A DNA stretch of 64,000 nucleotides. Source: Nocardioides terrae. Its GTDB lineage: Bacteria > Actinomycetota > Actinomycetes > Propionibacteriales > Nocardioidaceae. Below the pieces are notes generated by a model. That model was not told the origin of the DNA. It searched no databases and was given only the letters and a program-made list of their open reading frames with translations. The DNA is taken from NCBI RefSeq assembly GCF_900112345.1, contig NZ_FOLB01000004.1, forward strand, positions 186,001 to 250,000. Reading direction: 5' to 3'. Positions within the stretch are counted from its first letter, which is position 1; each line of letters opens with the position of its first letter. Shown here piece after piece: positions 1 through 7,958 of this stretch. The translations under genes were made by a program, and so were the position numbers.

Positions 1-855
1 GCCTACCGCGAGGCGGCGATCGCCGACAAGGTGCCGCAGGTCCTCGTCATGACCGGTGACCCGATCTTCAGCGACACCAAGGAGAGCCCGGAGCAGCTCG
101 GGTTCGTGCCGACGTACGTGAACGAGGGCGAGGCCTTCGGCAAGCTCCTCGCGGCGTCCGGACAGGACCACAAGGTCGCGATCCTCTCCCAGAACGACGA
201 CTACGGACAGGGCTACGTCGAGGGGTTCAAGAAGGGCGTCGAGGGCGCGAGCAACATCTCGATCGTCAAGGAGCTCACCTACGAGGCCACGGACACCTCG
301 GTCGACGCGCAGATCACCCAGCTCGCCGGGACGCACGCCGACGTGGTCTTCAACGCCATGTCGATCACCCCACTGGCCATCGCCTCCCTGCAGAAGGCGC
401 AGCAGCTCAACTGGAAGCCGAGCTGGTTCCTCCCGTCCAACACCTCGAGCCCGAAGGCGATCCTGGAGCCGGGCAAGGCCATGGCCTATCCCGGCGTCTA
501 CTCGGTCTCCTTCGCCAAGGCCCCGCAGAGCCCGGCCTTCGCCGGCGACGAGGACGTCAAGACGTTCCTCTCCGACCTCAAGCAGTACGCCGACTACCCG
601 GACATGCCGGCCTTCCCGCACTGCATGTGGAGCTACATGGTCGGCGCCACCCTCGACCAGGCCTTCCAGAAGATGAAGGAGCCGACCCGCGAGGGCTTCA
701 TGAAGTCCCTGCGCGACATCAAGGACTTCACCGCGCCGCTCATGCTCGAGGGGACGTCGGTCGACACGACCGTCGACGGGCAGCCCGCGGTGTCCAGCGT
801 CGTGGTGCAGAAGTACAACGGCACCGGCTACGCCACCGTCGAGAACTTCGGCTGA
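1..855 (+). CDS. Branched-chain-type ABC transporter substrate-binding protein (3' part)
   Basis: The reading frame is open from base 1, so the N-terminus and signal peptide lie outside the window; about 284 C-terminal residues are visible. The sequence fits the type I periplasmic-binding fold of the Leu/Ile/Val-binding family (Peripla_BP_6): a DDYGQGYVEGF segment after a beta strand, an alternating alpha/beta pattern and a terminal segment rich in aromatic residues. Such proteins capture ligands outside the membrane for LivHMGF-type importers; many actinobacterial members next to aromatic catabolic genes are thought to bind aromatic acids. It is followed 128 bp later by the galB-like gene on the same strand, so uptake of the substrate of that module is a reasonable inference. 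The ligand cannot be read from the sequence. Confidence 0.85.
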   Translation, partial: AYREAAIADKVPQVLVMTGDPIFSDTKESPEQLGFVPTYVNEGEAFGKLLAASGQDHKVAILSQNDDYGQGYVEGFKKGVEGASNISIVKELTYEATDTSVDAQITQLAGTHADVVFNAMSITPLAIASLQKAQQLNWKPSWFLPSNTSSPKAILEPGKAMAYPGVYSVSFAKAPQSPAFAGDEDVKTFLSDLKQYADYPDMPAFPHCMWSYMVGATLDQAFQKMKEPTREGFMKSLRDIKDFTAPLMLEGTSVDTTVDGQPAVSSVVVQKYNGTGYATVENFG

Positions 856-983
856 CCCCGCACCGCCCAAGAGAGATCGCCGAGAGATCGCCGAGGATCG
901 CCTGGGGCCGGCGAGCGACAGCCCGCCCGGCCCTGGCGGTCCGCCGATCCACCTCCACGCATCGAAACCGGAAGCGAGAGAAC

Positions 984-1718
984 GTGCCTGAACTGACTGC
1001 TCACACCCTGGTCGTCACCGCCCACGCGGGCGACTTCGTCTGGCGGGCGGGCGGGGCGATCGCGCTCGCGGCGTCGCGCGGTGAGCGCGTCACGATCGCC
1101 TGCCTCACCTTCGGCGAGCGCGGCGAGTCGGCGTCGGAGTGGCGCGCCGGGCGCACGCTCGAGGAGATCAAGGCGAGCCGTCGGGCCGAGGCGGAGTCCG
1201 CGGCCGGCGTGCTCGGTGCCGAGGTGCGCTTCTTCGACGCGGGCGACTACCCGCTGAAGGTGACCGACGAGCTCACCCACGAGCTGGTCGGGCTCTACCG
1301 CGAGGTCCAGCCCACCGTCGTCCTGACGCACACCCTCGAGGACCCCTACAACGGCGACCACCCCGCCGCCGCGCGGATGGCCCTCGACGCGCGGGTGCTC
1401 GCCGGAGCCATCGGCTACCCGGCCGAGGGCGAGGTCGTCGGTGCGCCGCCGGTCTTCTACTTCGAGCCGCACCAGCCCGAGCAGTCCGGCTTCGCGCCCG
1501 AGGTCCTGCTCGACATCACCGAGGTGTGGGACACCAAGCGCAAGGCGATGGAGTGCCTGCCCGCGCAGAAGCACCTGTGGGAGTACTACACCGACCTCGG
1601 CAGGCGCCGCGGTGTCCAGCTCCGGCGCAACGCGGGCCCCAACCTGGGCTTCGCCAGCAACACCTACGCCGAGGCGTTCATGCGTCCCTATCCGCAGGTC
1701 ACGGACCGGCTGGCCTGA
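984..1718 (+). CDS. galB: 4-oxalomesaconate hydratase-like PIG-L family protein (GalB type)
   Basis: A 244-residue PIG-L/LmbE-fold protein. The metal-site motif, AHPDD in most of the family, reads AHAGDF at residues 13-18, followed by VWRAGG; I recall this variant from the 4-oxalomesaconate hydratases GalB/LigJ rather than from sugar deacetylases. A second metal-site segment, EDPYNGDHPAA, lies at about residues 119-129. GalB hydrates the enol form of 4-oxalomesaconate to 4-carboxy-4-hydroxy-2-oxoadipate in gallate breakdown. The GTG start at 984 was chosen because GGAAGCGAGAG precedes it and the motif then falls at the expected N-terminal position. The next gene encodes the matching aldolase 17 bp downstream, which strongly supports the role. 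A generic PIG-L deacetylase is the alternative. Confidence 0.8.
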   Translation: MPELTAHTLVVTAHAGDFVWRAGGAIALAASRGERVTIACLTFGERGESASEWRAGRTLEEIKASRRAEAESAAGVLGAEVRFFDAGDYPLKVTDELTHELVGLYREVQPTVVLTHTLEDPYNGDHPAAARMALDARVLAGAIGYPAEGEVVGAPPVFYFEPHQPEQSGFAPEVLLDITEVWDTKRKAMECLPAQKHLWEYYTDLGRRRGVQLRRNAGPNLGFASNTYAEAFMRPYPQVTDRLA

Positions 1719-1735
1719 GCCCGGGGGAGACAGCC

Positions 1736-2446
1736 ATGAGGAACGTGATCGTCACCGACGTCCCACGCGCCGACGCCGCGGACATCGCCGAGCTCGCGCG
1801 CCACGGTGCCGCGACCGTCCACGAGGCGATGGGCCGGGTCGGCAGCCTGGGGCCGGAGATCCGTCCGGTCCAGCAGGGGCTGACCGTGGCCGGCAGTGCG
1901 GTGACCGCGCTGTGCTGGCCGGGCGACAACCTGATGATCCACGCGGCCGTGGAGCAGTGCCGTGAGGGCGACGTGCTCGTCGTGGCCAACGCAGCGCCGA
2001 GCACGCACGGCGCCTTCGGTGAGCTGTTCGCGACGGCGCTGCAGCACCGTGGCGTGCTCGCCGTCGTCCTCGACTGCGGGATCCGGGACACCGCCGAGCT
2101 GCGGGAGATGGGCTTCGGCGGCTGGTCCCGGCACGTCTCGGCCGAGGGCACCGTGAAGGCGACCGCCGGACACGTGAACCTGCCCGTCGTCATCGCCGGC
2201 CAGCGCATCTGCGCCGGTGACGTGGTGGTCGCCGACGACGACGGTGTCGTGGTCGTGCCCCGGGCACAGGTCCCCGCCACGGTCGCCGCCTCGCAGGCTC
2301 GGGTCGCCAAGGAGGAGGCCAGCCGGGCCGCCTTCCGCTCCGGCGAGCTGGGCCTGGACCGCTACGGCTTGCGGCCGCTGCTGAGCGACCTCGGCGTCGC
2401 CTACAAGACCTACGACCAGGCGCTCGCCGACGGGGACCTCACATGA
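1736..2446 (+). CDS. galC: 4-carboxy-4-hydroxy-2-oxoadipate aldolase (GalC/LigK type)
   Basis: A 236-residue RraA-fold class II aldolase. The family signature is visible: GELFATALQHRG at about residues 94-105, followed roughly 20 residues later by CGIRDTAEL, in which the Arg-Asp pair binds substrate and metal. The enzyme splits 4-carboxy-4-hydroxy-2-oxoadipate into pyruvate and oxaloacetate and usually also decarboxylates oxaloacetate. The ATG at 1736 has a clear GGGGGAGA ribosome site at 1723-1730. It lies between the hydratase and tautomerase genes, as in gallate and protocatechuate-4,5 clusters. RraA itself (an RNase E inhibitor) is unlikely because of the catalytic residues and the context. 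Confidence 0.88.
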   Translation: MRNVIVTDVPRADAADIAELARHGAATVHEAMGRVGSLGPEIRPVQQGLTVAGSAVTALCWPGDNLMIHAAVEQCREGDVLVVANAAPSTHGAFGELFATALQHRGVLAVVLDCGIRDTAELREMGFGGWSRHVSAEGTVKATAGHVNLPVVIAGQRICAGDVVVADDDGVVVVPRAQVPATVAASQARVAKEEASRAAFRSGELGLDRYGLRPLLSDLGVAYKTYDQALADGDLT

Positions 2447-2514
2447 TCACCGCACTCGGTTCGTCGCTCCCCCGCTCCGCTCCTCCGCGAACAGCCGATC
2501 GGGGGCCCCGATGA
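2443..2514 (+). other. Possible 23-codon relay ORF between galC and galD
   Basis: An ATG at 2443 overlaps the galC stop (ATGA), and the frame runs 23 codons to a TGA at 2512-2514 that overlaps the galD start (again ATGA). No recognisable protein is encoded (begins MITALGSSLPRS). Translation of this frame could carry ribosomes from galC to galD, which has only a weak ribosome site. It may equally be chance; the same layout recurs between nadB and nadC. Confidence 0.25.
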
Positions 2515-3554
2515 CGGGAGTGCCGTGTGCGCTGATGCGGGGAGGCACGTCGAAGGGCGGTGTCTTCCTCGCCTCGGACCTGCCGTCCGCTCCTGCCGAG
2601 CGCGACGGCCTGCTGCTGCGGTTGATGGGGAGCCCGGACCCGCGCCAGATCGACGGGCTCGGCGGCGCGCACCCGCTGACCAGCAAGGTGGCCGTCGTCT
2701 CCCCGTCGACCGTGGCGGAGGCCGACGTGGACTACCTCTTCCTGCAGGTCGTGGTCGACGAGCCGGTCGTCACCGACTCGCAGACCTGCGGCAACATGCT
2801 GGCCGCGGTCGCGCCGTTCGCGATCTCGCACGGCCTGGTGCGCGCGTCCGACCCGGTCACGTCGGTGCGCGTGCGGCTGGTCAACACCGGGGCCGTCGCC
2901 ACCCTCCGGGTCCGCACCCCCGACGGCGCCGTCACCTACGACGGCGACACCGCACTCTCCGGCGTGCCCGGCACGGCCGCACCGGTGGAGATCGACGTGG
3001 CGCCGTCCGGGCGGCCGCTGCTCCCGACCGGCCGGGCGCTCGACGTGCTCGCTGGCGTCGAGGCGACCTGCGTCGACAACGGGATGCCCTCGGTGGTCGT
3101 GCGCGCCACCGACCTGGGTGTCCGCGGCGACGAGCCGCCGGCCGAGCTCGAGGACAACGCCGACCTCACCGCGAAGGTCCGCGAGATCCGGGCGGCCGCC
3201 ATGACCGCGATGGGCCTCTCCGGTGACCTCGAGGCGACGACGGTGCCGAAGATCGTCCTGGTCTCCCCGCCCCGCCAGGGCGGCACCATCGCGACGCGGA
3301 GCTTCATCCCCCTCCGGGTGCACCAGGCCATCGGGGTGCTCGGCGCCGCGAGCGTCGCCGCCGCGGTCGCCCTGCGCGACGGCGTGGCCGCCGGTCTGGC
3401 TGCTTCCGTCCACGAAGGACGGGTCCGCCTCGAGCACCCGACCGGGTTCTCCGACCTCGTCCTCGACGGAGACCGCACCACCGTTGTCCGCACCGCCCGC
3501 CTGATCATGGAGGGCGTGCTCCATCCCGCCCCCGCGCGATCGAAGGAGTCCTGA
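2511..3554 (+). CDS. galD: 4-oxalomesaconate tautomerase, PrpF family (GalD type)
   Basis: A 347-residue protein with the PrpF/GalD fold (two diaminopimelate-epimerase-like halves). The N-terminal signature MRGGTSKGG sits at about residues 9-17, and a later segment around residue 85 contains the conserved cysteine (TCGNMLAAVAPFAI). GalD interconverts keto and enol tautomers of 4-oxalomesaconate, giving GalB its substrate. PrpF (aconitate isomerase of the methylcitrate cycle) has the same fold, but no methylcitrate genes are nearby, whereas galB and galC are. The ATG at 2511 is preceded by only a run of five G residues, so translational coupling to the short upstream frame is possible. The stop is followed after one base by the dioxygenase start. 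Confidence 0.85.
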   Translation: MTGVPCALMRGGTSKGGVFLASDLPSAPAERDGLLLRLMGSPDPRQIDGLGGAHPLTSKVAVVSPSTVAEADVDYLFLQVVVDEPVVTDSQTCGNMLAAVAPFAISHGLVRASDPVTSVRVRLVNTGAVATLRVRTPDGAVTYDGDTALSGVPGTAAPVEIDVAPSGRPLLPTGRALDVLAGVEATCVDNGMPSVVVRATDLGVRGDEPPAELEDNADLTAKVREIRAAAMTAMGLSGDLEATTVPKIVLVSPPRQGGTIATRSFIPLRVHQAIGVLGAASVAAAVALRDGVAAGLAASVHEGRVRLEHPTGFSDLVLDGDRTTVVRTARLIMEGVLHPAPARSKES

Positions 3555-3555
3555 C

Positions 3556-4506
3556 ATGCCCGCACCGCTCGGGGACGTCGCCCACCTCGGCCACGTCGAG
3601 CTGCTCACGCCGGACGTCGAGGGCAGCACCTGGTTCTTCACCGAGATCCTCGGGATGACCGAGACCCGCCGGGAGGGCGACTCGATCCACCTGCGTACCT
3701 TCGACGACTACGAGCAGACCAGCCTCGTGCTGACCGCCCACACGACCACCGGGGTGCGGCGCACCGCACTGCGCGCCTCCAGCGAGGAGGCGCTGCAGCG
3801 GCGCGTCCGGGCGATCGAGGAGGCCGGCGGCGCCGGTGAGTGGACCGACGGGCTCGCCGGCACCGGCCGCACGTACCTCACCCACGACCCGGACGGGCAC
3901 GAGTACGCGCTCTACTACGACACCGAGTGGTACGTCGCCCCCGACGACCTCCGGCCGGGCCTGAAGAACCAGCCGCAGGCCAAGCCGCGGCAGGGGGTCG
4001 GCGTACGCCGGCTCGACCACGTCAACTACCTCGGCGCCGACGTCGAGGCCAACGCGGCCTGGGTCGAGGGCCTGCTCGGCGCCCGGCCGACCGAGCAGAT
4101 CCGGCTCGACAGCGGCCGGGTCGCCGCCCGCTGGATGACCTTCACCAACAAGTCCTACGACATCGTCTACACCGAGGACTGGACCGGGTCGAGCGGCCGG
4201 CTGCACCACATCGCGTTCGCCACCGACACCCGCGAGGACATCCTGCGCGCGGCCGACCTCTGCCTCGACAACGGCGTCCACATCGAGACCGGTCCGCACA
4301 AGCACGCCATCCAGCAGACCTTCTTCCTCTACGTCTACGAGCCCGGCGGCAACCGGATCGAGCTGTGCAACCCGCTCACCCGGCTGGTGCTCGCGCCCGA
4401 CTGGCCGCTGATCACCTGGACCGAGGAGGAGCGGAAGCGCGGGCAGGCGTGGGGCCTGAAGACGATCGATACCTTCCACACCCACGGGATGCCGCCCGTC
4501 GACTGA
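3556..4506 (+). CDS. Type I (VOC-fold) extradiol ring-cleavage dioxygenase
   Basis: A 316-residue two-domain vicinal-oxygen-chelate protein of catechol 2,3-dioxygenase type. The catalytic C-terminal domain shows the 2-His-1-carboxylate metal triad: His155 in RLDHVNYL, His218 in LHHIAF and Glu269 in YEPGGNRIEL. It should open an aromatic diol next to the hydroxyls using Fe(II) or Mn(II). It directly follows galD (AAGGAG ribosome site at 3542-3547, one base between genes). Because galB, galC and galD without ligC or ligI suffice only for 4-oxalomesaconate, the direct product of gallate 4,5-cleavage, gallate or a close relative is the best substrate guess. Known gallate and protocatechuate-4,5 dioxygenases are of the unrelated LigB type, so this assignment is inference; a catechol or homoprotocatechuate 2,3-dioxygenase is the alternative. 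Confidence 0.8.
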   Translation: MPAPLGDVAHLGHVELLTPDVEGSTWFFTEILGMTETRREGDSIHLRTFDDYEQTSLVLTAHTTTGVRRTALRASSEEALQRRVRAIEEAGGAGEWTDGLAGTGRTYLTHDPDGHEYALYYDTEWYVAPDDLRPGLKNQPQAKPRQGVGVRRLDHVNYLGADVEANAAWVEGLLGARPTEQIRLDSGRVAARWMTFTNKSYDIVYTEDWTGSSGRLHHIAFATDTREDILRAADLCLDNGVHIETGPHKHAIQQTFFLYVYEPGGNRIELCNPLTRLVLAPDWPLITWTEEERKRGQAWGLKTIDTFHTHGMPPVD

Positions 4507-4520
4507 ACATCGTGGAGGGA

Positions 4521-4541
4521 GGTGCGCACCTGGTGCGCACC
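4521..4541. terminator. Bidirectional terminator hairpin between dioxygenase and IclR genes
   Basis: Two copies of the self-complementary decamer GGTGCGCACC flank a single T, making a perfect 21-base interrupted palindrome. It sits in the 46-bp gap between convergent genes, so it could end transcription from both sides. There is no T-run. Confidence 0.6.
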
Positions 4542-4552
4542 GGGCTCCGCGA

Positions 4553-5287
4553 TCAGCCGCCGAGGCTGCGGCCGATGCCCTGGGCGGCGACCTGCAGCGC
4601 GGCGACCAGCCGGCCGCGCGATCGACGCAGGTCCGAGACGACGATGCCCAGCGCGGCGACCACCTGCCCGTCGGCGGTGATCGGGACGGCCGCCGAGCAG
4701 GCCCCGAGGGTCATCTCCTCGGTGGTCGTGGCATAGCCGTCGCTGCGGGCCCGGGTGAGCTGCCGCTCCAGCACCGCGGGCTGCGTGATCGTGTAGGGGG
4801 TGACCCGCTGCAGCGGCGCGGACAGCACGGCCCGGCGTACGTCGTCCGGTGCGTGCGCGAGCAGGACCTTGCCGACCCCCGTCGAGTGCAGGGGGAGGCG
4901 GGAGCCGACCCGGCTGACGATCGGGACCGACGCGTTGCCGCGCAAGGTGTCGACGTAGAGCACCTCGTCGCCCTCGCGCACGGCCAGGTGGACCGTCGAC
5001 AGCGTCGCGCCGTAGAGGTCGTGCAGGAAGGGGGACGCCGTCTCGCGCAGGCCGGTCTGCATCGGGGCGAGGAGACCGAGGGTCCACAGCCGGCGGCCGA
5101 CGACGTACTCGCCGCTCGACAGGCGGCGCAGCGCACCCCACCCGACGAGCTCCGCGACCAGCCGGTGCGTGGTGCTCAGCGGGAGGCCGGCCCGCGCCCC
5201 GAGGTCGGAGAGGCGCAGCCGACGGTGCTCCTCGTCGAAGGCACCGAGCACCGCCAGCGTCCGCGACGCCACGGACTCGCCAGGCAT
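4553..5287 (-). CDS. IclR family transcriptional regulator of the aromatic cluster
   Basis: A 244-residue IclR-type regulator: an N-terminal winged helix-turn-helix (about residues 5-60, with GLPLSTTHRLVAEL as the recognition helix region) and a C-terminal effector-binding domain with HSTGVGKVLLAH at about residues 134-145. It is divergent from pcaH, with only about 66 bp between start codons, and convergent with the dioxygenase gene. IclR proteins such as PcaR, PcaU and PobR commonly control protocatechuate and 4-hydroxybenzoate genes, often as activators responding to a pathway intermediate. Control of the pcaH operon, and perhaps of the gal module, is therefore likely; the inducer is unknown. 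Confidence 0.88.
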   Translation of the reverse strand: MPGESVASRTLAVLGAFDEEHRRLRLSDLGARAGLPLSTTHRLVAELVGWGALRRLSSGEYVVGRRLWTLGLLAPMQTGLRETASPFLHDLYGATLSTVHLAVREGDEVLYVDTLRGNASVPIVSRVGSRLPLHSTGVGKVLLAHAPDDVRRAVLSAPLQRVTPYTITQPAVLERQLTRARSDGYATTTEEMTLGACSAAVPITADGQVVAALGIVVSDLRRSRGRLVAALQVAAQGIGRSLGG

Positions 5288-5294
5288 CGGAGTC

Positions 5295-5311
5295 CTTCCG
5301 TCCAGTGGAAG
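5295..5311. promoter_or_regulatory. Candidate IclR operator upstream of pcaH
   Basis: CTTCC at 5295-5299 and GGAAG at 5307-5311 form an inverted repeat with a 7-base spacer in the iclR-pcaH intergenic region. The TTCC-N-GGAA arrangement resembles IclR-family operators. Its centre lies about 51 bp before the proposed pcaH start, a position suited to activation. Inferred from pattern only. Confidence 0.4.
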
Positions 5312-5341
5312 TGATCGCTCGGAAGCCTAGCGACCGGCCCT

Positions 5342-5347
5342 TACGGT
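5342..5347 (+). promoter_or_regulatory. Probable -10 box of leaderless pcaH promoter
   Basis: TACGGT matches the actinobacterial TANNNT -10 pattern and is followed after six bases by GTG at 5354. The same spacing occurs before cds1, the PAP2 gene, the large acyl-CoA dehydrogenase, folP and nadB. No good -35 box is visible, consistent with activator dependence. Confidence 0.45.
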
Positions 5348-5353
5348 GTGACG

Positions 5354-6202
5354 GTGAGCACGACACCCAGGACCGACGCGGCGGAGGAGACGGCAGTCCC
5401 GTCGTCCGACGCGACCGCGACGACGCAGGAGGAGATCTCCGCCGAGATCGCCGAGATCGCCGCCCAGGCGGCGCAGGCCACGCCGGACGGACAGCCGAGC
5501 GGCGCGCGCCAGCCGCGCATCGACTACCCGCCCTACCGGTCGAGCATCCTGCGTCACCCGACCAAGGACCCGCGCCACGTCGACCCGGAGACCATCGAGC
5601 GCGTCGCGCCGTGCTTCGGGCACCGCGACGTGCACCCGCTCGAGGCCGACCTGACGATCGGCGCGCACGCCGGCACCAACTCCGCGGTGTCGGGCGAGCC
5701 GATCGGCGAGCGGATCACCGTGACCGGCCGGATCGTCGACGGCGACGGGCGGCCGGTCGCCGGCCAGCTGGTCGAGATCTGGCAGGCCAACGCGGCCGGG
5801 CGCTACGTCCACAAGAACGAGCAGCACCCCGCTCCGCTGGACCCGAACTTCACCGGGGTCGGCCGCTGCCTCACCGACGCCAACGGCGACTACCGGTTCC
5901 GGACCATCAAGCCCGGCCCCTACCCGTGGGGCAACCACCGCAACGCGTGGCGGCCGGCGCACATCCACTTCTCGCTCTTCGGCAACGCGTTCACGCAGCG
6001 GCTCGTCACGCAGATGTACTTCCCCGGCGACCCGCTCTTCGCGCTCGACCCGATCTACCAGGCGATCACCGACCAGAAGGCACGCGACGCCCTCGTCGCG
6101 ACCTACGACCACGACCGGACCGTCCCCGACTTCAGCATGGGCTACCGCTGGGACATCGTCCTGACCGGCTCCGGCCGGATCTGGACCGAGCCCGAGAAGT
6201 AA
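5354..6202 (+). CDS. pcaH: Protocatechuate 3,4-dioxygenase beta subunit
   Basis: Carries the catalytic non-haem Fe(III) site of intradiol dioxygenases. Visible ligands are Tyr151 (AAGRYVHK), Tyr190 (PGPYPWG) and the pair His203/His205 (RPAHIHF). With PcaG it cleaves protocatechuate between the hydroxyls to 3-carboxy-cis,cis-muconate. The protein is 282 residues from GTG 5354, longer than the usual roughly 240 because of an Ala/Thr/Glu-rich N-terminal extension. GTG 5354 fits a leaderless transcript; an in-frame GTG at 5348 is the alternative. It starts the five-gene run pcaH-pcaG-pcaB-pcaDC-pobA. Confidence 0.95.
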   Translation: MSTTPRTDAAEETAVPSSDATATTQEEISAEIAEIAAQAAQATPDGQPSGARQPRIDYPPYRSSILRHPTKDPRHVDPETIERVAPCFGHRDVHPLEADLTIGAHAGTNSAVSGEPIGERITVTGRIVDGDGRPVAGQLVEIWQANAAGRYVHKNEQHPAPLDPNFTGVGRCLTDANGDYRFRTIKPGPYPWGNHRNAWRPAHIHFSLFGNAFTQRLVTQMYFPGDPLFALDPIYQAITDQKARDALVATYDHDRTVPDFSMGYRWDIVLTGSGRIWTEPEK

Positions 6203-6216
6203 GGAGACATGCCCTC

Positions 6217-6762
6217 ATGACCACCCCCGGACAGACCATCGGTCCCTTCTTCGGCCAGGCGCTGCCCTACCCCGGCGGCCCCGAGCTGGTGCCGGCCGGC
6301 CGCGCGGACGCCATCCGCCTGCACGGCGTCGTGTACGACGGCGACGGCGCCCCCATCCCCGACGCCCTGATCGAGATCCGCCAGGCCGACGCCTCCGGGC
6401 AGGTGCCCCGCGAGGAGGGCTCGCTCCACCGCGACGGCTGGACGTTCACGGGCTGGGGCCGCAGCGAGACCGACCGGACCGGCCGCTACTCGTTCACCAC
6501 CGTGCTGCCGGGCCCGACCGAGGAGGGCAGCGCGCCGTTCTTCGCTGTCGTGGTCTTCGCCCGCGGCCTGCTCGACCGGCTCTTCACCCGGATCTACCTC
6601 CCCGACCACCCGGCCAACGCCTCCGACGCCCTCCTGTCCTCGCTCGACGAGCCCGACCGGGCGACGCTCGTCGCGTCCGCCGACGCGACGGGACTGCGGT
6701 TCGACATCCGGCTGCAGGGCGAGGGCGAGACGGTCTTCCTCCAGCATGATCGACCAGCATGA
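6217..6762 (+). CDS. pcaG: Protocatechuate 3,4-dioxygenase alpha subunit
   Basis: A 181-residue subunit that pairs with PcaH; it has the intradiol beta-sandwich (TPGQTIGPFF at the N-terminus, then VYDGDGAPIPDALIEIRQAD) but lacks the iron-ligand set, as is normal for alpha subunits. Start ATG 6217 is preceded by AAGGAG at 6201-6206, which overlaps the pcaH stop. A three-codon frame (6209-6220) also ends exactly over the pcaG start. The pcaG stop overlaps pcaB (ATGA), indicating coupled translation. Confidence 0.94.
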   Translation: MTTPGQTIGPFFGQALPYPGGPELVPAGRADAIRLHGVVYDGDGAPIPDALIEIRQADASGQVPREEGSLHRDGWTFTGWGRSETDRTGRYSFTTVLPGPTEEGSAPFFAVVVFARGLLDRLFTRIYLPDHPANASDALLSSLDEPDRATLVASADATGLRFDIRLQGEGETVFLQHDRPA

Positions 6763-7958
6763 GTGACCTGCTGTGGCCCGGCGACGAGCGCGCCGGGTCG
6801 CTGTTCTCCGACGCCGCCCTCCTCGATGCGATGGTGCGCGCCGAGCAGGCGTGGCTCGACGCGCTCGCCGTGGCCGGGATCGCACCGTCGTCCACCTCGC
6901 TGGACGGCGTCGTCGGGGTCGATGACCTCGAGGAGCTCGCCGCCGGTGCCGAGACCGGCGGCAACCCCGTCATCGGCCTGGTGCGGCTGCTGCGCGAGCG
7001 GACCGGCTCCAGCTGGGTGCACCGCGGACTGACCTCCCAGGACGTCCTCGACACCGCGCTCGTGCTGTGCCTGCGTGACGCGCTCGACCAGGTGCTCGCG
7101 GACGTCGAGCGGCAGGCCCGGGCGCTCGCCGGGCTGGTCCGCGCGCACCGCGGGACAGTGATGGCCGGCCGCACCCTCACCCAGCACGCAGTGCCCATCA
7201 CCTTCGGGCTCAAGGCGTCGACCTGGCTGCTCGGGCTCGTCGACTCCGCCGTCGCGCTTCGCGGAGTCAGGGACGACCTCCCCGGCCAGGCCGGCGGCGC
7301 GGCGGGCACGATGGCCGCCACCGTCGAGCTGGCCCAGCGCCTGCCCGACCCGGTGGCCGCCGCTACCGGCGTGCTCCGCACCTACGTCAGCAGCCTCGGC
7401 CTGCAGGGCGGTGCTCCGTGGCACACCCGTCGGACCCCGATCACCGGGGCCGGCGACGCGCTCGTGACGGTGGCCGACACGTGGGGCCGTCTCGGCGGTG
7501 ACGTCGCGCTGCTGTCCCGCCCGGAGATCGGCGAGCTGCGCGAGGCGTTAGGCGGCGGCTCCTCGACGATGCCCGGCAAGGCCAACCCCGTCCTGTCGGT
7601 CCTGCTGCGCCGCCACGCGCTCGCGGCGCCCGGGCTCGCCGCCACCCTGCACGTCGCGGCGTCGTCGTACGTCGACGAGCGACCCGACGGCGGCTGGCAC
7701 GCCGAGTGGGACACCCTGCGCACGCTCGCCCGGCGCAGCGTCGTCGCGGCGTCCCAGGCGGCCGACCTGCTCGAGGGGCTCGTCGTCGATGCCGAGCGGA
7801 TGGCCGCCCGCGCGGCCGAGGCCGACCAGACGCTGCGCGCCGAGCAGCGCAGCATGACCGCGTCGGACGGCGGCGGCGAGCCGCCGTACCTCGGCGCCAC
7901 GGACCTGATCATCGACAACACCCTCGAGCGAGCCGCTCGGGTCTGGAGTGACCTCTGA
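6759..7958 (+). CDS. pcaB: 3-carboxy-cis,cis-muconate cycloisomerase
   Basis: A 399-residue member of the fumarase/adenylosuccinate lyase superfamily. The family signature GSSTMPGKANP is at about residues 267-277, and an upstream substrate-binding segment reads GLTSQDVLDTAL. It converts the PcaHG product into 4-carboxymuconolactone. The length is slightly shorter than the Pseudomonas enzyme (about 450), as is common in actinomycetes. It overlaps pcaG by four bases (ATGA) and the next gene by one base (TGATG). Confidence 0.93.
   Translation: MSDLLWPGDERAGSLFSDAALLDAMVRAEQAWLDALAVAGIAPSSTSLDGVVGVDDLEELAAGAETGGNPVIGLVRLLRERTGSSWVHRGLTSQDVLDTALVLCLRDALDQVLADVERQARALAGLVRAHRGTVMAGRTLTQHAVPITFGLKASTWLLGLVDSAVALRGVRDDLPGQAGGAAGTMAATVELAQRLPDPVAAATGVLRTYVSSLGLQGGAPWHTRRTPITGAGDALVTVADTWGRLGGDVALLSRPEIGELREALGGGSSTMPGKANPVLSVLLRRHALAAPGLAATLHVAASSYVDERPDGGWHAEWDTLRTLARRSVVAASQAADLLEGLVVDAERMAARAAEADQTLRAEQRSMTASDGGGEPPYLGATDLIIDNTLERAARVWSDL

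Noticed and set aside
2447..2510. Terminator or promoter in the galC-galD gap
   Set aside because: Only a short GTTCG/CGAAC pairing is present; the genes look co-transcribed.
4507..5353. gal module and pca operon as one operon
   Set aside because: The convergent terminator hairpin and the divergently oriented iclR gene separate them.
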